This document shows, piece after piece, positions 44,056 to 52,682 of a stretch of DNA of 64,000 bases (position 1 is the first letter of the stretch; the number at the start of each line of letters is the position of its first letter). Below the pieces are notes generated by a model. It did not search any database, was not told the DNA's origin, and saw only the letters and a program-made list of their open reading frames with translations. The stretch is from Microbacterium sp. LWH7-1.2 (GTDB lineage: Bacteria; Actinomycetota; Actinomycetes; Actinomycetales; Microbacteriaceae). The DNA lies in NCBI RefSeq assembly GCF_038397755.1, contig NZ_CP151637.1:3720001-3784000 (forward strand), written 5' to 3'. Both the position numbers and the translations under genes were made by a program.

Positions 44056-44928
44056 GTGGCGGCGCCGCGGCCGAGCATGCCGGAGTTCGTGCGCTCCGAC
44101 CCGAGCATGTGGGAGGCGGTGTACGCCGATCCCTCCGTCCCCCTGGACCGCGCGCTGGTGCGTCAGATCATCAACGACCAGCGGCGCCTGTCGCGGCGCT
44201 GGCTCTACCCGATCGCGCGGATCGTCTCGCGCGTGCTCGTCGCGATCATCTCGATCGTGAAGCGCGTGCTGCCGTTCCGGTGGATGCCGCTTCCCACCAT
44301 GGACGCGCTGTGCGTGTGGTTCCTGCGGCGCTTCGTCTCGCCCGGCGCGGTCGAGCTGCTGATCCGGCACTTCGTGGTCGAGACGAACCTGGTCAACTTC
44401 ATCATCCGCAACACCGCGGTCGACATGGTGCCCGTGACGCTGCGACCCGAGACCCTCGCGGGCCTCGGCGACTCGGCCGTGGTCGAGCACGACGTCAACG
44501 TGTACGACGTGCTCATCGCCCTCGACGGTGTTGCGCTCACGCGCCCGGAGACGCTCGACTTCCAGCAACTCGACATCCCGCCGCTCGACGCCGAACGGGG
44601 CCGCCGGCGCTACCTGCGGCTCGATATCCAGAGCGCGCTGTGCTTCATGAACATCCCGTTCTCCATGGCGCTCACCGTGGAGGAGTACCGGCGCGCCGTC
44701 CACTCGATCCGGTTCGACGACTCGTTCCTCGAGATCCTCGCGCTCGTCACGGGCGACGACACCTTCCGCCACTGGAAGCTCGCCGGCATGAGCCTCTGGA
44801 TGGACTCGAACGTCGACGTCCCGCGCATGGTCTACCGCCATGCGCTCGTCTGCGAGTACGCCCATGCGCACCTCGTGAAGCTCGCCGGCGGTGCCCACCC
44901 GCGCGACACCCCGGCCGAGTTCGACTGA
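44056..44928 (+). CDS. Conserved protein of unknown function (DUF6999-like)
   Basis: 290 residues from GTG 44056, 1 nt after the previous stop. It has an amphipathic to hydrophobic stretch at about residues 50-75 (PIARIVSRVLVAIISIVKRV) that may bind the membrane, followed by conserved-looking LIRHFVVETNLVNFIIRNTA and HALVCEYAHAHLVKLAGG with several His. It has no recognised catalytic motif. I recall a DUF6999 label for such neighbours of HDO enzymes but cannot confirm it. Co-transcription with the two genes before it implies a shared pathway, perhaps at the membrane. Confidence 0.7.
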   Translation: MAAPRPSMPEFVRSDPSMWEAVYADPSVPLDRALVRQIINDQRRLSRRWLYPIARIVSRVLVAIISIVKRVLPFRWMPLPTMDALCVWFLRRFVSPGAVELLIRHFVVETNLVNFIIRNTAVDMVPVTLRPETLAGLGDSAVVEHDVNVYDVLIALDGVALTRPETLDFQQLDIPPLDAERGRRRYLRLDIQSALCFMNIPFSMALTVEEYRRAVHSIRFDDSFLEILALVTGDDTFRHWKLAGMSLWMDSNVDVPRMVYRHALVCEYAHAHLVKLAGGAHPRDTPAEFD

Positions 44929-44937
44929 GGAGACGGC

Positions 44938-44970
44938 GATCCCCCCGCGCCGAACGGACGCGGGAGGATC
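44938..44970. terminator. Terminator between convergent genes
   Basis: GATCCCCCCGCG (44938-44949) pairs with CGCGGGAGGATC (44959-44970), one mismatch, 9-nt loop. It closes the KASIII module and the convergent secreted-protein gene. Confidence 0.7.
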
Positions 44971-44983
44971 ATCGTGTGCGGCG

Positions 44984-45322
44984 TCAGGAGCCGCCGGGCC
45001 CCGGGCAGTAGATGATGTGACTGATGTCCTTGCCGGAGAGCGACGACACGTCGCCACCGCCGAAGAACTCGTACACCGTGTTGGTGCGTCCTGCCTTCAC
45101 GACGACGACCGTGTAGCTGTCGGGAAGCGTGTACGACAGCACCCCGTCGTAGTCGAACTCGATCTTCTCGCAGTTGTCCCCCCACGTCGCCGCGTGATTG
45201 CCCTCCGGTGTCGCGGGCATCTCGTACGCCCACCCGTTCGCCTGCGCTGCGGCCGCACCGCCGAGCGTGGCACAGAGGACGAGCGCGGCCGTCGCGGCAG
45301 CCTTCTTGATCGGATTCTTCAT
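44984..45322 (-). CDS. Small secreted protein, unknown function
   Basis: 112 residues from ATG 45322, with GGGAGGG upstream. Signal peptide MKNPIKKAAATAALVLCATL then GGAAAAQA, with likely cleavage after AQA. The mature part of about 80 residues has two Cys (DNCEKIEFDYD and IIYCPGPGGS) that could form a disulfide, and a beta-rich middle (SYTVVVVKAGRTNTVYEFFG). Similar short proteins are frequent in Microbacteriaceae and unassigned. Confidence 0.75.
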   Translation of the reverse strand: MKNPIKKAAATAALVLCATLGGAAAAQANGWAYEMPATPEGNHAATWGDNCEKIEFDYDGVLSYTLPDSYTVVVVKAGRTNTVYEFFGGGDVSSLSGKDISHIIYCPGPGGS

Positions 45323-45499
45323 CGGACCCTCCCCAGGTTCCGGGCGCAGGAGAATCGACTCGGGCGCACAAATCCCCCTGTTGCGCCATTCCTGGCGGGA
45401 TTCTACGACCGAGGCACGCACCTGTCGATAAGGAACGACTGCCGAAACCCCTTAAGGAGACGGATGCTGAGCCTCGCAGCGTCGAGGAGGCTCGACGTC

Positions 45500-46261
45500 T
45501 CAGGAACCGAGCTCCGCGACCATGGCTGCGAGGCGCTCGTACTCCTCCGGCATCCCCGGGTTCGCGAGGCGCGCGTCGGTCGGCGCGCGCCCGGCGATGA
45601 CGTCGTCGAGGTAGCGGCGGTCGGCGTCCAGGCGGGCCACGGCGTCGAACCCGGGCGTGCCGTGGCCGGGGATCACGAGCTCCGCCTGGCCGGCGTACGG
45701 CGCGAGAAGATCGAGCGCCACGAGATATGACGGCAAGTCGTCCGGGTCGAACGGGAGCGGCAGCTCGAGGTCGCTCAGCATGTCCCCGGCGATCAGCACG
45801 CGCTCCCCGGGCAGCCACACGGCGGTGTGACCCGGAGCATGGCCGTCGTGCACCACCAACTGGGGTGCGAAGCCCCGAGGAACCGACGCGGGCGGGATCG
45901 CAGCATCCGTTCCCTCCACCCGCCCCATCAGTTCCACCAGCTCGCCGGGAAAGTCGACGCCGAGCGCCGAGACGAGGGCCGCGCGCTCATCGCGGGCCAG
46001 CGCCGCCGTCGCGGGCGACGCCCAGCGCGGGGCGGGGCCGAAGCGCGGGTGCCACAGCAGGTGGTCGTGGTGGGCGTGCGTGGCGAAGCCGCCGACGACG
46101 CGGAGCCCGCGTGCGTCCAGCTCGTCGGCGAGGGCATCGAGCTCATCGGGCATCCACGCCGGATCGATGAGCAGGGCCTCGCCGTCGCGGCACAGCACGG
46201 TCGACGTCGTCGACATCACGCGGCTGGTGGCGACGAGCACACCGTCGGCGACCTCGATCAT
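45500..46261 (-). CDS. MBL-fold metallo-hydrolase
   Basis: 253 residues. Zinc motif ATHAHHDHLLW (HxHxDH), then HDGHAPGHTAVW, LIAGDMLSD and VIPGHGTPG as the later ligands. It resembles glyoxalase II-like and hydroxyacylglutathione-hydrolase-like proteins without the C-terminal domain. It is divergent from the UBP zinc-finger gene. The substrate is unknown. Confidence 0.83.
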   Translation of the reverse strand: MIEVADGVLVATSRVMSTTSTVLCRDGEALLIDPAWMPDELDALADELDARGLRVVGGFATHAHHDHLLWHPRFGPAPRWASPATAALARDERAALVSALGVDFPGELVELMGRVEGTDAAIPPASVPRGFAPQLVVHDGHAPGHTAVWLPGERVLIAGDMLSDLELPLPFDPDDLPSYLVALDLLAPYAGQAELVIPGHGTPGFDAVARLDADRRYLDDVIAGRAPTDARLANPGMPEEYERLAAMVAELGS

Positions 46262-46343
46262 CGCCGTTCACTCTAACGGCCCCGTTCCCGCACGGGCGCG
46301 TTAGCATCGCACCGACGGAACGCGTGTGATGAGAGGCAGGCGC

Positions 46344-46691
46344 ATGAGCCTGAGTGAGATCGACCCCACCGTGCCGCCCTCCGGCGAGGGCTGCGCCGAC
46401 TGCGACGACGTCGGCGGGTGGTGGGTGCATCTGCGGCGGTGCGCGGTGTGCGGCGACGTGCGCTGCTGCGACACCTCGCCCGCGCAGCACGCGACCGCGC
46501 ACTTCCGGGCGACGGGCCACCGGTACGTCCGCAGCTTCGAGCCGGGGGAGGAGTGGTTCTGGGACTACGTCGCCGAGGACTACATCGACGGTCCCCGGCT
46601 CTCGCCGCCCGAATCGCGTCCCGACACGCAGCCGTCGCCGGGGCCGGAGGGCCGGGTTCCGGCCGACTGGCGCGAACTGATCCACCGCTGA
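46344..46691 (+). CDS. UBP-type zinc-finger protein
   Basis: 115 residues. CADCDDVGGWWVHLRRCAVC then GDVRCCD and HATAHFRATGHRYVRSFEPG give the Cys/His spacing of a ZnF-UBP domain; EEWFWDYVAEDY follows. In eukaryotes this domain binds the ubiquitin C-terminus; bacterial single-domain versions have no proven role. It is 14 bp before the cNMP-domain flavoprotein gene, a pairing that recurs in actinobacteria as far as I recall. ATG 46344 has GAGAGGCAG upstream. Confidence 0.85.
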   Translation: MSLSEIDPTVPPSGEGCADCDDVGGWWVHLRRCAVCGDVRCCDTSPAQHATAHFRATGHRYVRSFEPGEEWFWDYVAEDYIDGPRLSPPESRPDTQPSPGPEGRVPADWRELIHR

Positions 46692-46705
46692 GAAAGGGAC
46701 GTGCG

Positions 46706-48358
46706 ATGGGCACCGCGAAGATGACGCAGCGCGAGTTCGAGCGGATGATGAAGCCCGCGCTCACCGACGCGCAGTGGGAGCGGCTGCTGTCGTTCGGCGA
46801 GCCGCACGATGTCGCGCAGGGCGAGTACCTGTTCGAAGCCGGTGACCTCGACTACGACCTCATCCTGGTCGACAGCGGCGAGATCGAGATCGTCCGCGTC
46901 GCGTTCGGCTGGGTGGGCGAGACCCACGTCGGCACGATGGGGCCGCGCAGCTTCGTCGGCGAGCTGGGGCTCCTCAACGGGCAGGGCGCGTTCCTGTCGG
47001 CCCGGGCGACGAAAGCGGGACGGATGCTGCGAGTCAGTCGTTCGCGCCTGCGCGTGCTGATGGCGGAAGACGACGAGCTGTGCGACATCATCCTGCACGC
47101 GCTGTGGGCGCGGCGCGAGATCCTCCGCACCGGTCCCGCCGCGCTGACCCTCAAGCTCGTCGGACCCCGCTCGTCGCGGGAATTCCTGGCGCTGCGCCGC
47201 TTCGCGGAGCGGGTCGATCTCGTGCACACGGCCATCGAGCTCGCCCCGGGCGACCTCTGGACGCTCGGCGAGCACGGCATCGGCCTCGACGACCTGCCGG
47301 TCGCCTTCATCCAGGGCGAGGCCATGAAGCGGGCGACGCCGGGCATGGTCGCTGAGCGGCTCGGGCTCAGCTACCAGGGCCGCGCCGACGAGGTGGTCGA
47401 CCTCGTCGTCGTGGGCGGCGGCCCCGCCGGGCTCGCGGCCGCCATCTACGGGGCCTCCGAAGGCCTGAGCACCGTGCTGTTGGATGCGGTGGCCCCGGGC
47501 GGGCAGGCGGCGGCGACGTCGCGGATCGAGAACTTCCTGGGCTTCCCGTTCGGTGTCAGCGGCGGTGACCTCATCGGCCAGGCGTCGCTCCAGGCGCTCA
47601 AGTTCGGGGTGCGCGTCTACGCACCCTGTGAGGCCGCAGACCTCCGCCCCGCGGGGAACGACCTCGACGTCACGCTCACCGACGGACGCGTCATCCGTGC
47701 GCGCACGGCGATCGTCACCTCGGGGGCGGCCTACCGCACGCTCGACCTCGACCGCTGGAACGAGTTCGAGGGCGCGGGCATCTACTACGCCGCGACGCCG
47801 CTCGAGCTGCGACAGGTCTTCGAGTCGCCGGTGGTCGTCGTCGGCGGGGCCAACTCCGCCGGGCAGGCGTCGCTGTACCTCGCCGCGAACGGATGCCCCG
47901 TGCACCTCGTGGTGCGCGGTTCCGACCTCGGCAGCCGCATGTCGTCGTATCTCGTGGACCGGCTGCTCGAAGACCCGCGGATCGACGTGCACACCCAGTC
48001 CCGCGTCACGGCGCTCGGTGGCAGGTCGGCGCTGGAGAGCGTCCGGATCGACTCGATCGGCGACGTCGCGGCGCGAGGGCTCTTCTGCTTCATCGGCGCG
48101 GAGCCCGCGACGTCGTGGCTCGCGGAGCTCGATCGCGACGCCGACGGGTTCCTCCGCACCGGCACGGACGTGTCGGTGCAATCCCTGGAGCGCTGGCAGG
48201 GGATGGGCCGCGAACCGCTGCCGTTCGAGACGTCGGTGCCCCGCATCTTCGCCGCGGGAGACGTGCGCCGCGGCTCGATGAAACGCGTCGCCGCAGCGGT
48301 GGGCGAGGGATCCAGCGCCGTCGCATCGGTGCACCGCGCGCTCGCCGAGATCCGCTGA
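46706..48358 (+). CDS. cNMP-binding-domain flavoprotein, thioredoxin-reductase-like
   Basis: 550 residues. Residues 20-140 are a cyclic-nucleotide-binding-type jelly roll (GEYLFEAGDLDYDLILVDSG, GPRSFVGELGLLNGQG). From about 230 on is a thioredoxin-reductase-like FAD/NAD(P) module with VVVGGGPAGLAAAIYGASEG, SRIENFLGFPFGVSG and VVVVGGANSAGQASLYLA, ending in FAAGDVRRGSMKRVA. The redox CxxC of thioredoxin reductase is replaced (GIYYAATPLE), so electrons must go elsewhere, perhaps to the zinc-finger protein before it. The role of the sensor domain is unknown. Confidence 0.88.
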   Translation: MGTAKMTQREFERMMKPALTDAQWERLLSFGEPHDVAQGEYLFEAGDLDYDLILVDSGEIEIVRVAFGWVGETHVGTMGPRSFVGELGLLNGQGAFLSARATKAGRMLRVSRSRLRVLMAEDDELCDIILHALWARREILRTGPAALTLKLVGPRSSREFLALRRFAERVDLVHTAIELAPGDLWTLGEHGIGLDDLPVAFIQGEAMKRATPGMVAERLGLSYQGRADEVVDLVVVGGGPAGLAAAIYGASEGLSTVLLDAVAPGGQAAATSRIENFLGFPFGVSGGDLIGQASLQALKFGVRVYAPCEAADLRPAGNDLDVTLTDGRVIRARTAIVTSGAAYRTLDLDRWNEFEGAGIYYAATPLELRQVFESPVVVVGGANSAGQASLYLAANGCPVHLVVRGSDLGSRMSSYLVDRLLEDPRIDVHTQSRVTALGGRSALESVRIDSIGDVAARGLFCFIGAEPATSWLAELDRDADGFLRTGTDVSVQSLERWQGMGREPLPFETSVPRIFAAGDVRRGSMKRVAAAVGEGSSAVASVHRALAEIR

Positions 48359-48376
48359 CCCGGCCCCGCCGCGCCG

Positions 48377-49462
48377 TCACCAGCCGCTGCGGGTCGGCGT
48401 GTGGCCCTCGCGGGCGTCGTCGGGCATGGCCATCTCGGCGCGCACGCCCAGGAGACGGATCGGCCGGCCGGGCTCGATCTTGGCGACGAGCTCCAGGGTC
48501 CGCGCCAGGACGACCTCGCGGTCGGAGGTCGACGGGATCTTCTTCGTGAACGTCTTGGTGAAAAACGGCGCGTAGCGCACCTTCAGCCCGAGTCCGACGA
48601 CCGGCCGGTCGTCGGCGGCGACCTCGTCGAGAACCTCGCCCAGCAGTCTGCGGGCGGCCTCCTCGATCTCGGCGGGCTCCACGATGTCGACCTGGAACGT
48701 CGTCTCCTTGCTGTGGCCACGGGCGACCCAGGGGGTGTCGTCGACGACGTTCGAGCCGTCGCCGCGACCGAGCTGGCGGTACCAGAGGCCCATCCTGGGG
48801 CCGAACTCGGCGGTCAGGGCATCCGGGTCGGCGACGGCGAGCTCCGCCACCGTCTCGATCCCCAGCAGCGCGAGCCGCTTCGAGATCTTCGAGCCGACGC
48901 CCCACAGCGCGATCGTGGGGCGGTGGCCCATGACCTCGAGCCAGTTGTCGGCGGTGAGGTGGAAGGTACCGCGTGGCTTGCCGAAGTCCGTGGCGTTCTT
49001 GGCACGGACCAGGTTGTCGCCGATGCCGACACTGCAGTGCAGCCGGGTGCGGTCGAGCACGTCCTGCTGCAGCCGGCGGGCATAGCCTTCGGGGTCGTCG
49101 GTCTCGACACCGACGAACGCCTCGTCCCAACCGAGCACCTGCACCACGGCGCCCGGCTGGGAGCGCAGCGTCGTCATGACCTGCTCCGACGCGGCGAGGT
49201 ACAACGGCGCGTCGACCGGCAGGATGACCGCATCCGGGATCTTCCGCGCGGCGATGCGCAGCGGCATCCCCGACCCGACTCCGAACTCGCGTGCCTCGTA
49301 CGACGCCGTCGAGACGACAGCTCGCTCGGTGGGATCGCCCCGGCCACCCACGATGACCGGCTTGCCCGCGAGCTCGGGGTTGCGCAGGATCTCGACGGCG
49401 GCGATGAACTGGTCGAGGTCGACGTGGAGCACCCAGCGACGAACCTCCCGCGTCTCGCGCAT
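48377..49462 (-). CDS. dinB: DNA polymerase IV (Y family)
   Basis: 361 residues from ATG 49462. Catalytic carboxylates are in VLHVDLDQFIAAVE and QVLGWDEAFVG; the HhH region is ALWGVGSKISKRLALLGIET, and the little finger ends in RLLGVRAEMA. It performs translesion synthesis. Phe/Tyr steric gate region and length match DinB. An ATG at 49504 would add 14 residues without similarity. No LexA box was recognised upstream. Confidence 0.9.
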   Translation of the reverse strand: MRETREVRRWVLHVDLDQFIAAVEILRNPELAGKPVIVGGRGDPTERAVVSTASYEAREFGVGSGMPLRIAARKIPDAVILPVDAPLYLAASEQVMTTLRSQPGAVVQVLGWDEAFVGVETDDPEGYARRLQQDVLDRTRLHCSVGIGDNLVRAKNATDFGKPRGTFHLTADNWLEVMGHRPTIALWGVGSKISKRLALLGIETVAELAVADPDALTAEFGPRMGLWYRQLGRGDGSNVVDDTPWVARGHSKETTFQVDIVEPAEIEEAARRLLGEVLDEVAADDRPVVGLGLKVRYAPFFTKTFTKKIPSTSDREVVLARTLELVAKIEPGRPIRLLGVRAEMAMPDDAREGHTPTRSGW

Positions 49463-49575
49463 GAGATGAGCGTAGGCCGGGCTTCGGACGTGCGCTCGCT
49501 CCACGCCGCCTCGGTCATGGCGGCCTTCGTCATCGGGACCTGACAGGCATCGCCCTTGTGCCGATGTCCGTCGGG

Positions 49576-49644
49576 TTTGGGGCGCATCCCGTGCGTTCGG
49601 GGCGCACGAGACGCGCCCCGAACGTGCGCCACGCGCCCCGAACC
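49576..49644. repeat. 69-nt nested inverted repeat, copy A
   Basis: Outer arms TTTGGGGCGC and GCGCCCCGAA and inner arms CGGGGCGC and GCGCCCCG at fixed positions 1-10, 59-68, 23-30 and 39-46 of the unit. The same 69-nt layout occurs at 55165 and 57013. It lies between the divergent polymerase IV and SRPBCC genes (gap 49463-49773). Confidence 0.8.
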
Positions 49645-49773
49645 GGTCATGTGTGCAACAGGGTCTTCCCTTCCGGCCCGAAGCCCGTACCGGCCGCCCC
49701 GCCGCGCGTCAACCCCCGTGCGCCGGGCGGCAGACCGTTCGTACTGTGGCTGTTCCCGATGAGAGGAGCCGTC

Positions 49774-50244
49774 ATGGCAACCAGCACGGTGACCGCAGAG
49801 ACCGAAGTCGACGCCCCGATCCGCGCGGTGTACGACCAGTGGACCCAGTTCGAGGAGTTTCCGCGGTTCATGTCCGCGGTCGAGCGCATCGAGCAGCTCG
49901 GCGACCGGCGTCAGCACTGGGTCGTGAAGGTCGGCGGGGTCGAGCGCGAGTTCGACGCGACGATCACGGACCAGGTGCCCGACGACCACATCGCGTGGGC
50001 CAGCGACGGCGAAGCCGTCCACTCGGGACGTGTGAGCTTCCAGTCGCTCGGCGACCGGACCAAGGTCGCCCTCGAGATGACGTGGAGGCCCGAGACGTTC
50101 ACCGAGAAGACCGGCGCAGCGCTCGGCATCGACGAGCACGCGGTGAAGAAGGATTTCGAACGGTTCAAGGACTTCATCGAGGAGCGCGGCCGCGAGACCG
50201 GGGGCTGGCGCGGCGAGATCCACGGCGGCACGACGACGCCCTGA
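49774..50244 (+). CDS. SRPBCC-family protein
   Basis: 156 residues: ATSTVTAETEVDAPIRAVYD, WTQFEEFPRFMSAVERIEQL, then a strand-rich core to FKDFIEERG. This is the polyketide-cyclase/START-like fold of the YndB/CoxG type with a hydrophobic pocket. ATG 49774 has GAGAGGAG upstream. Members are often stress-related, and their ligands are mostly unknown. It precedes a short acidic protein gene by 38 bp. Confidence 0.85.
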   Translation: MATSTVTAETEVDAPIRAVYDQWTQFEEFPRFMSAVERIEQLGDRRQHWVVKVGGVEREFDATITDQVPDDHIAWASDGEAVHSGRVSFQSLGDRTKVALEMTWRPETFTEKTGAALGIDEHAVKKDFERFKDFIEERGRETGGWRGEIHGGTTTP

Positions 50245-50282
50245 GCGCCGGACCGCCCGAGAGATCGACGAGAGGAAGCACG

Positions 50283-50621
50283 ATGTCCGACAATCTGCCC
50301 GCCGACATCCCGCCTGCGCCCGACGGCCAGGTCGGGATCCAGCCGACCCGCGACCGCGACACGTCGATCGAGCCCGACCCCGCGCTCGATCCCGCGCAGG
50401 CCGAATGGGACCGCACGACGGCGCGCGACGCCGGACTCTTCGTCGATGACAGGGCGACGGCCACCGGCGACGACCCGGCCCACCTCCCGTCCGACGACGA
50501 GGACGTGCCGCGCACCGACCTGCCGTCCGAGGGCGCACAGCCCGAGACCCAGGGGCTCTCCCCTGAACTCGCAGAGCAGGGCGACACCGGCCAGGGCGAC
50601 CTCGCCCCCGAGGACTACTGA
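50283..50621 (+). CDS. Acidic disordered protein, unknown function
   Basis: 112 residues, very rich in Asp, Pro and Glu (SDDEDVPRTDLPSEGAQPET), no hydrophobic core, probably disordered. ATG 50283 follows GAGAGGAAG. It is in line with the SRPBCC gene and closes at a terminator. Codon use is like its neighbours, so it is likely a real gene. Confidence 0.65.
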   Translation: MSDNLPADIPPAPDGQVGIQPTRDRDTSIEPDPALDPAQAEWDRTTARDAGLFVDDRATATGDDPAHLPSDDEDVPRTDLPSEGAQPETQGLSPELAEQGDTGQGDLAPEDY

Positions 50622-50705
50622 GCCGACAGGACAGGTCCAGCGCCCCGAGCGGGTCGCTGGACCGAGGGCTCCGCGCAGGGGGGAACGATGCGCGGAGGGG
50701 GTGGT

Positions 50706-50746
50706 GGATGCCTCGGCCCGGCGGCCTGGCCCGGGCCGAGGCATCC
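50706..50746. terminator. Bidirectional terminator
   Basis: GGATGCCTCGGCCCG (50706-50720) and CGGGCCGAGGCATCC (50732-50746) pair perfectly over 15 bp. It lies between convergent genes. Confidence 0.85.
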
Positions 50747-50750
50747 GCGT

Positions 50751-52130
50751 CTATACGAAGGCGAAGAGCGGCGGGAAGACGGCCACCACGACGGCAGCCC
50801 AGGCGAGGTAGACGGGCAGGAAGCCGGTCTGCCATCTCTCGAGCCGCTCGTACGGAGCCCGGTGCATCGAGAAGCGCAGCTGCAGCCAGGCGGCGCCGGC
50901 GAGGTTGGCGAGCAGGATGACGTTCAGCCCGAGTGAGGCCAGCTTGTTCGGGCTCGCGCCCCACTCGGCGATGCGCCCGATCATCGCGACGAGCACCATG
51001 ATGTCGACCACGAGCGCCGCGACGACCATGAGCAGCTGCGTCCGGTCGAACCACGAGGGCGGCGCCAGCGGATCGCGGGCAGACAGCGCGTAGAGCAGCA
51101 GGCCGACCACCACGACGAGCACGATGTCGAACAGGACGAGCAGGTCGCGCTGGCCGAACACCTCGGTCGTGCTGTCGTCGATCAGGTTCCCCTGGATGAA
51201 GCCCGCGGCGATGAACGCGAGCAGCAGCACGGTGAACAGCGGTGTGAAGAGCTTCGTGAGCACCGGGGCGATGTTCTCGATGACGCTCTGCTTCGCCTCG
51301 ACGAGCCAGGCGGCGATGAGGATCGCGCCCGCCAGACCGCACGGGACCATGACCTCTTCCACGAACCAGCCGGCGTCGAGGTCGATGGCGGCGAAGACGC
51401 CCATCGTGAGCGCGATGAGAACGCCGCCGCCGAGCGCGATGAGCGCGAGGTAGACCACCCACTCGCCGGTGAAGCGGATGAAGTCCATGCGGGCGCGGCT
51501 CGACCTGACCCGGCCGTTGACGTAGGCGATGCCGGTGGCGAGCCACAGCACCACGACGACGTGCGTCGCGGCGAGCATCAGCGTCGCGCCGCCCGGGGCG
51601 AACGGGTACACCGCCATCACGATGGCGGCCGCCACGAACGGCACCGCCACGACCGCGATCGTCGAGAGCGTCGCCGTGCGCCGCACCAGGAAGTACGTCG
51701 CGAGGAAGGGCAGAACGAGCAGTGCGTACCAGCGGCCGTAGAAGTCCCCGTTCTCCGCGAACTGCACGCCGAACAGGGCGGGGATCTTCACCGCGAGGGC
51801 GGCACCCACTGCGAGTCCGACCGCGAGCAGCACGCCGCCGCCGGGGCGGGGTGCGCGCGGCTCGTCCTGGAACATCAGCTGCTTCCAGAGCCGCTCGGAG
51901 TGTTCGCGCGCGAACTCGCGCGACAGGTCGTCGAGGCCGCCGAGCCGCTTCACCGCGACCAGGAAGGCCTCGTCACCGTCGAGGCCGGATGCCTCGAGTC
52001 GGTCGATCTGGCCGCGCAGGTGGTCCTCGAGCTCGTCGACGTCACGGCCGTCGATCGCCTCGGGACGTGAGACGTACGCGCGCCACGTCGAGATCTGGTC
52101 TTCGATGCGAGGGTCGAGGTCTTCAGTCAT
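50751..52130 (-). CDS. Membrane protein with permease prefix domain
   Basis: 459 residues. Residues 5-80 are the cytoplasmic 'permease prefix' helices (DEAFLVAVKRLGGLDDLSRE FA-type); then about 10-12 hydrophobic segments follow. Proteins of this kind are almost always encoded beside a PadR regulator, as here, and are thought to be stress-responsive permeases or regulators of membrane proteins. ATG 52130 has GGAGG 8 nt upstream, and the PadR stop lies 2 bp before it. Confidence 0.82.
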   Translation of the reverse strand: MTEDLDPRIEDQISTWRAYVSRPEAIDGRDVDELEDHLRGQIDRLEASGLDGDEAFLVAVKRLGGLDDLSREFAREHSERLWKQLMFQDEPRAPRPGGGVLLAVGLAVGAALAVKIPALFGVQFAENGDFYGRWYALLVLPFLATYFLVRRTATLSTIAVVAVPFVAAAIVMAVYPFAPGGATLMLAATHVVVVLWLATGIAYVNGRVRSSRARMDFIRFTGEWVVYLALIALGGGVLIALTMGVFAAIDLDAGWFVEEVMVPCGLAGAILIAAWLVEAKQSVIENIAPVLTKLFTPLFTVLLLAFIAAGFIQGNLIDDSTTEVFGQRDLLVLFDIVLVVVVGLLLYALSARDPLAPPSWFDRTQLLMVVAALVVDIMVLVAMIGRIAEWGASPNKLASLGLNVILLANLAGAAWLQLRFSMHRAPYERLERWQTGFLPVYLAWAAVVVAVFPPLFAFV

Positions 52131-52131
52131 G

Positions 52132-52518
52132 TCAGGCACCTCCGAACGCCGGGATGCCCGCGAAGTCCGTGCCGCCGTCGCGATCCGACCACACCCGCTG
52201 CAGCGCGCGGCTCACGACCGCCCACTGCTGCCGCTGCTCGGCGAACGCCGCCCGTCCCGTCGAACTGAGCCGGTAGTGCTTGCGGGGCCGGCCGCTCGGG
52301 GAGGCGCCCCACGACGACTCCACGTGCCCGAGACGCTCGAGGCGGTGCAGCAGCGGGTACAGCATGCCGTCGCTCCATTCGAGCTCCCCGCCCGACAGCT
52401 CGCCCACGCGCTGCAGGATCGCGTAGCCGTACGACTCGCCCTCCGCGAGGATGCCGAGCACCATCGGCGTCGCCGCGGCGGCGACCAGGTCCTTGCCGAT
52501 CTTCACGTCGTCCTCCAT
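52132..52518 (-). CDS. PadR-family regulator
   Basis: 128 residues: MVLGILAEGESYGYAILQRV, SDGMLYPLLHRLERLGHVES then GRPRKHYRLSSTGRAAF, the PadR winged helix, followed by a C-terminal dimer helix. ATG 52518 touches the palindrome ACCTAGAAGTTCTAGGT, leaving no room for a ribosome site, so the mRNA may be leaderless; ATG 52539 is an alternative. It probably represses itself and the membrane protein gene downstream. Confidence 0.88.
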   Translation of the reverse strand: MEDDVKIGKDLVAAAATPMVLGILAEGESYGYAILQRVGELSGGELEWSDGMLYPLLHRLERLGHVESSWGASPSGRPRKHYRLSSTGRAAFAEQRQQWAVVSRALQRVWSDRDGGTDFAGIPAFGGA

Positions 52519-52560
52519 ACCTAGAAGTTCTAGGTACATAGAAGTACAAGTTACCTAGAA
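52519..52560. promoter_or_regulatory. PadR operator
   Basis: ACCTAGAAGTTCTAGGT (52519-52535) is a perfect 17-bp palindrome ending at the start codon. A further half-site ACCTAGAA lies at 52553-52560. Position and form fit autorepression by PadR. Confidence 0.7.
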
Positions 52561-52682
52561 CCGCAAGGTACACCGTCGAGGCGGCGGAGCGCACCATCGA
52601 ACTCGCCCGAGGGGCGAGGTGCGAGCACAATGGGGCCACAGCCGGAGCGCGTCCGGCTTCGCCCGACCCGAGGAGCCTCGCC

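Noticed and set aside
46344..46691. A bacterial ubiquitin-like conjugation system
   Set aside because: No E1, E2, ubiquitin-like or JAB-domain gene lies nearby; the UBP finger stands only with a flavoprotein.
49174..51546. A 790-codon open frame on the - strand
   Set aside because: It spans parts of the membrane-protein gene and polymerase IV in the wrong frame and has no family-like segment.
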